In this document: positions 54,020-54,742 of the stretch, one piece after another | Numbering within the stretch: position 1 is the first letter of the stretch | How the letters are laid out: every line of letters begins with the position of its first letter | Origin: Gammaproteobacteria bacterium | GTDB lineage: Bacteria > Pseudomonadota > Gammaproteobacteria > HK1 | Direction: 5' to 3' | Length of the DNA: 54,742 nucleotides | Assembly: GCA_022824305.1 (NCBI GenBank) | Contig: JAJEAD010000044.1 | Location: forward strand, 1-54,742 | Program-made: the position numbers and the translations under genes | The notes under the pieces: generated by a model | The model's database searches: none | What the model saw: only the letters and a program-made list of their open reading frames with translations | What the model was told of the DNA's origin: nothing

Positions 54020-54742
54020 ATGCGCTTCGACTTCACTCCCTTCTTCAATCCGGGGGAGAACATCCCCTGGGACCGCGTGGTCCGCATGCTGCGCGAGCAG
54101 TCGCAGCTCGCCGAGCAGGCCGGATTCACCACCGTGTGGTTCACTGAGCATCACTTCGCCCACAACGGCTTCATGAACGCTCCGCCCAACCCGATCCTGA
54201 TGGGGGCCGACGTGGCCGCGCACTGCAAGAAGATCCGGGTGGGTCAGGCTCCGGTGGTGCTGCCGGACTGGCATCCGCTTCGGGTCGCGGAGGATGTCGC
54301 CCTGCTCGACAACATGACCGAGGGCCGGGTGGATTTCGGGGCGGGACGGGGCCTCAACGAGCGCACCACCATCCAGTTCAACGTGGACGCGGACCGGCGC
54401 GACCATGCCCGATGCGAAGCCCTCTTCCGCGAGTGCCTCGACATCGTGATCAAGGCGTGGACGGAAGATCCCTTCAGCTACCGGGGCGAGTTCTACCGCT
54501 TTCCCGAGCCCGGCTGGCACGAGACCAACCGCGCCTTCCTTCCTCTCGATGCGAGGTACCACGCGGCCGATGGCGAGTACGTCGCCATGTACGTACATCC
54601 GCGGCCCTACCAGAAGCCCCATCCCCCGGTCTGGCTGATGTCGAACACTCCGGGGACCTACACCGGCGCCGCTTCGCAGGGGATGAACGTGATCGGCATG
54701 TCGAGCACGCCGGGACGGCTCCGCGACTGCTGGACCGCCTAC
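54020..54742 (+). CDS. Luciferase-like (LLM class) flavin monooxygenase, 3' truncated
   Basis: The first 241 residues are in the window; LLM proteins usually run 330-380. The start MRFDFTPFFNPGENIPWDRV is followed by EQAGFTTVWFTEHHFAHNGF, the LLM signature with the EHH motif. VVLPDWHPLRVAEDVALLDN, GRVDFGAGRGLNERT and PYQKPHPPVWLMSNTPGT are also family features. Such enzymes use FMNH2 from a separate reductase to oxygenate aldehydes, alkanes or sulfonates; the substrate is unknown. The ATG abuts the VOC stop with no gap, so the two are translationally coupled. Confidence 0.88.
   Translation, partial: MRFDFTPFFNPGENIPWDRVVRMLREQSQLAEQAGFTTVWFTEHHFAHNGFMNAPPNPILMGADVAAHCKKIRVGQAPVVLPDWHPLRVAEDVALLDNMTEGRVDFGAGRGLNERTTIQFNVDADRRDHARCEALFRECLDIVIKAWTEDPFSYRGEFYRFPEPGWHETNRAFLPLDARYHAADGEYVAMYVHPRPYQKPHPPVWLMSNTPGTYTGAASQGMNVIGMSSTPGRLRDCWTAY

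Overview
The window is a GC-rich (about two thirds G+C by eye), densely coded piece of a gammaproteobacterial chromosome centred on the replication origin. The rpmH-rnpA-yidC-mnmE cluster runs leftward from the origin and dnaA-dnaN-recF-gyrB runs rightward, the classic oriC neighbourhood. The protein families and neighbour pairs (glnE-ilvE, the coxB-coxA-ctaG-coxC-SURF1-ctaA-ctaB block, rsmD-coaD-ferredoxin-mutM, aroK-aroB-...-hemE, priA-argS-SPOR) fit a free-living aerobic gammaproteobacterium, perhaps from the Chromatiales/Ectothiorhodospiraceae side or an uncultured relative. The sequence alone does not settle the genus. I see no rRNA, tRNA, CRISPR array, IS transposase or prophage.

Layout. 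1-4.2 kb (minus): a truncated secreted protein, then aroQ-accB-accC and a TlpA-like thioredoxin. 4.2-9.8 kb (plus): fxsA, glnE, ilvE, a small zinc-finger protein and pyrF. 10.1-14.1 kb (minus): mnmE, yidC, rnpA, rpmH. 14.5-20.8 kb (plus): dnaA, a putative oriC, dnaN, recF, gyrB. 20.9-22.7 kb: divergent comF and bioC. 22.8-31.1 kb: a cytochrome c oxidase structural and assembly block (copper delivery by CtaG, heme A synthesis by CtaB and CtaA, SURF1, and several small membrane proteins). 31.2-33.3 kb (minus): rpoH and ftsY. 33.6-35.2 kb (plus): rsmD, coaD, a 2[4Fe-4S] ferredoxin. 35.3-41.9 kb (minus): aroK, aroB, dgt, an AAA ATPase, hemE, popT, mutM. 42.6-50.7 kb (plus): mrcA, a conserved hypothetical protein, priA, argS, a SPOR-domain protein. 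50.7-54.7 kb: adenine deaminase and an FAD oxidoreductase (minus), then a VOC protein and a truncated luciferase-like monooxygenase (plus).

Three signals go beyond routine annotation. (1) A near-perfect CIRCE operator (TTAGCACTC-N9-GAGTGCCAA) lies exactly over a sigma-70-type promoter of rpoH, which would put the heat-shock sigma factor under the HrcA repressor. (2) A family of 150-182 bp intergenic repeats with 16-bp terminal inverted repeats (GCCGCAGTGTTTCCCC type) occurs at least four times. One pair brackets pyrF and another pair brackets ftsY, each in direct orientation along the gene. It looks like a MITE-type element or an uncharacterised bacterial intergenic repeat. (3) Several normally conserved clusters keep their flanking genes but lack the middle: no ftsEX between ftsY and rpoH, no pilMNOPQ between mrcA and aroK (a 689-bp spacer remains), no bioBFH between comF and bioC, and no groESL after fxsA.

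Non-ATG starts are common (GTG for rpmH, dnaA, gyrB, rpoH; TTG for yidC, ctaB, aroB, argS), so several start assignments are judgement calls and are marked as such.
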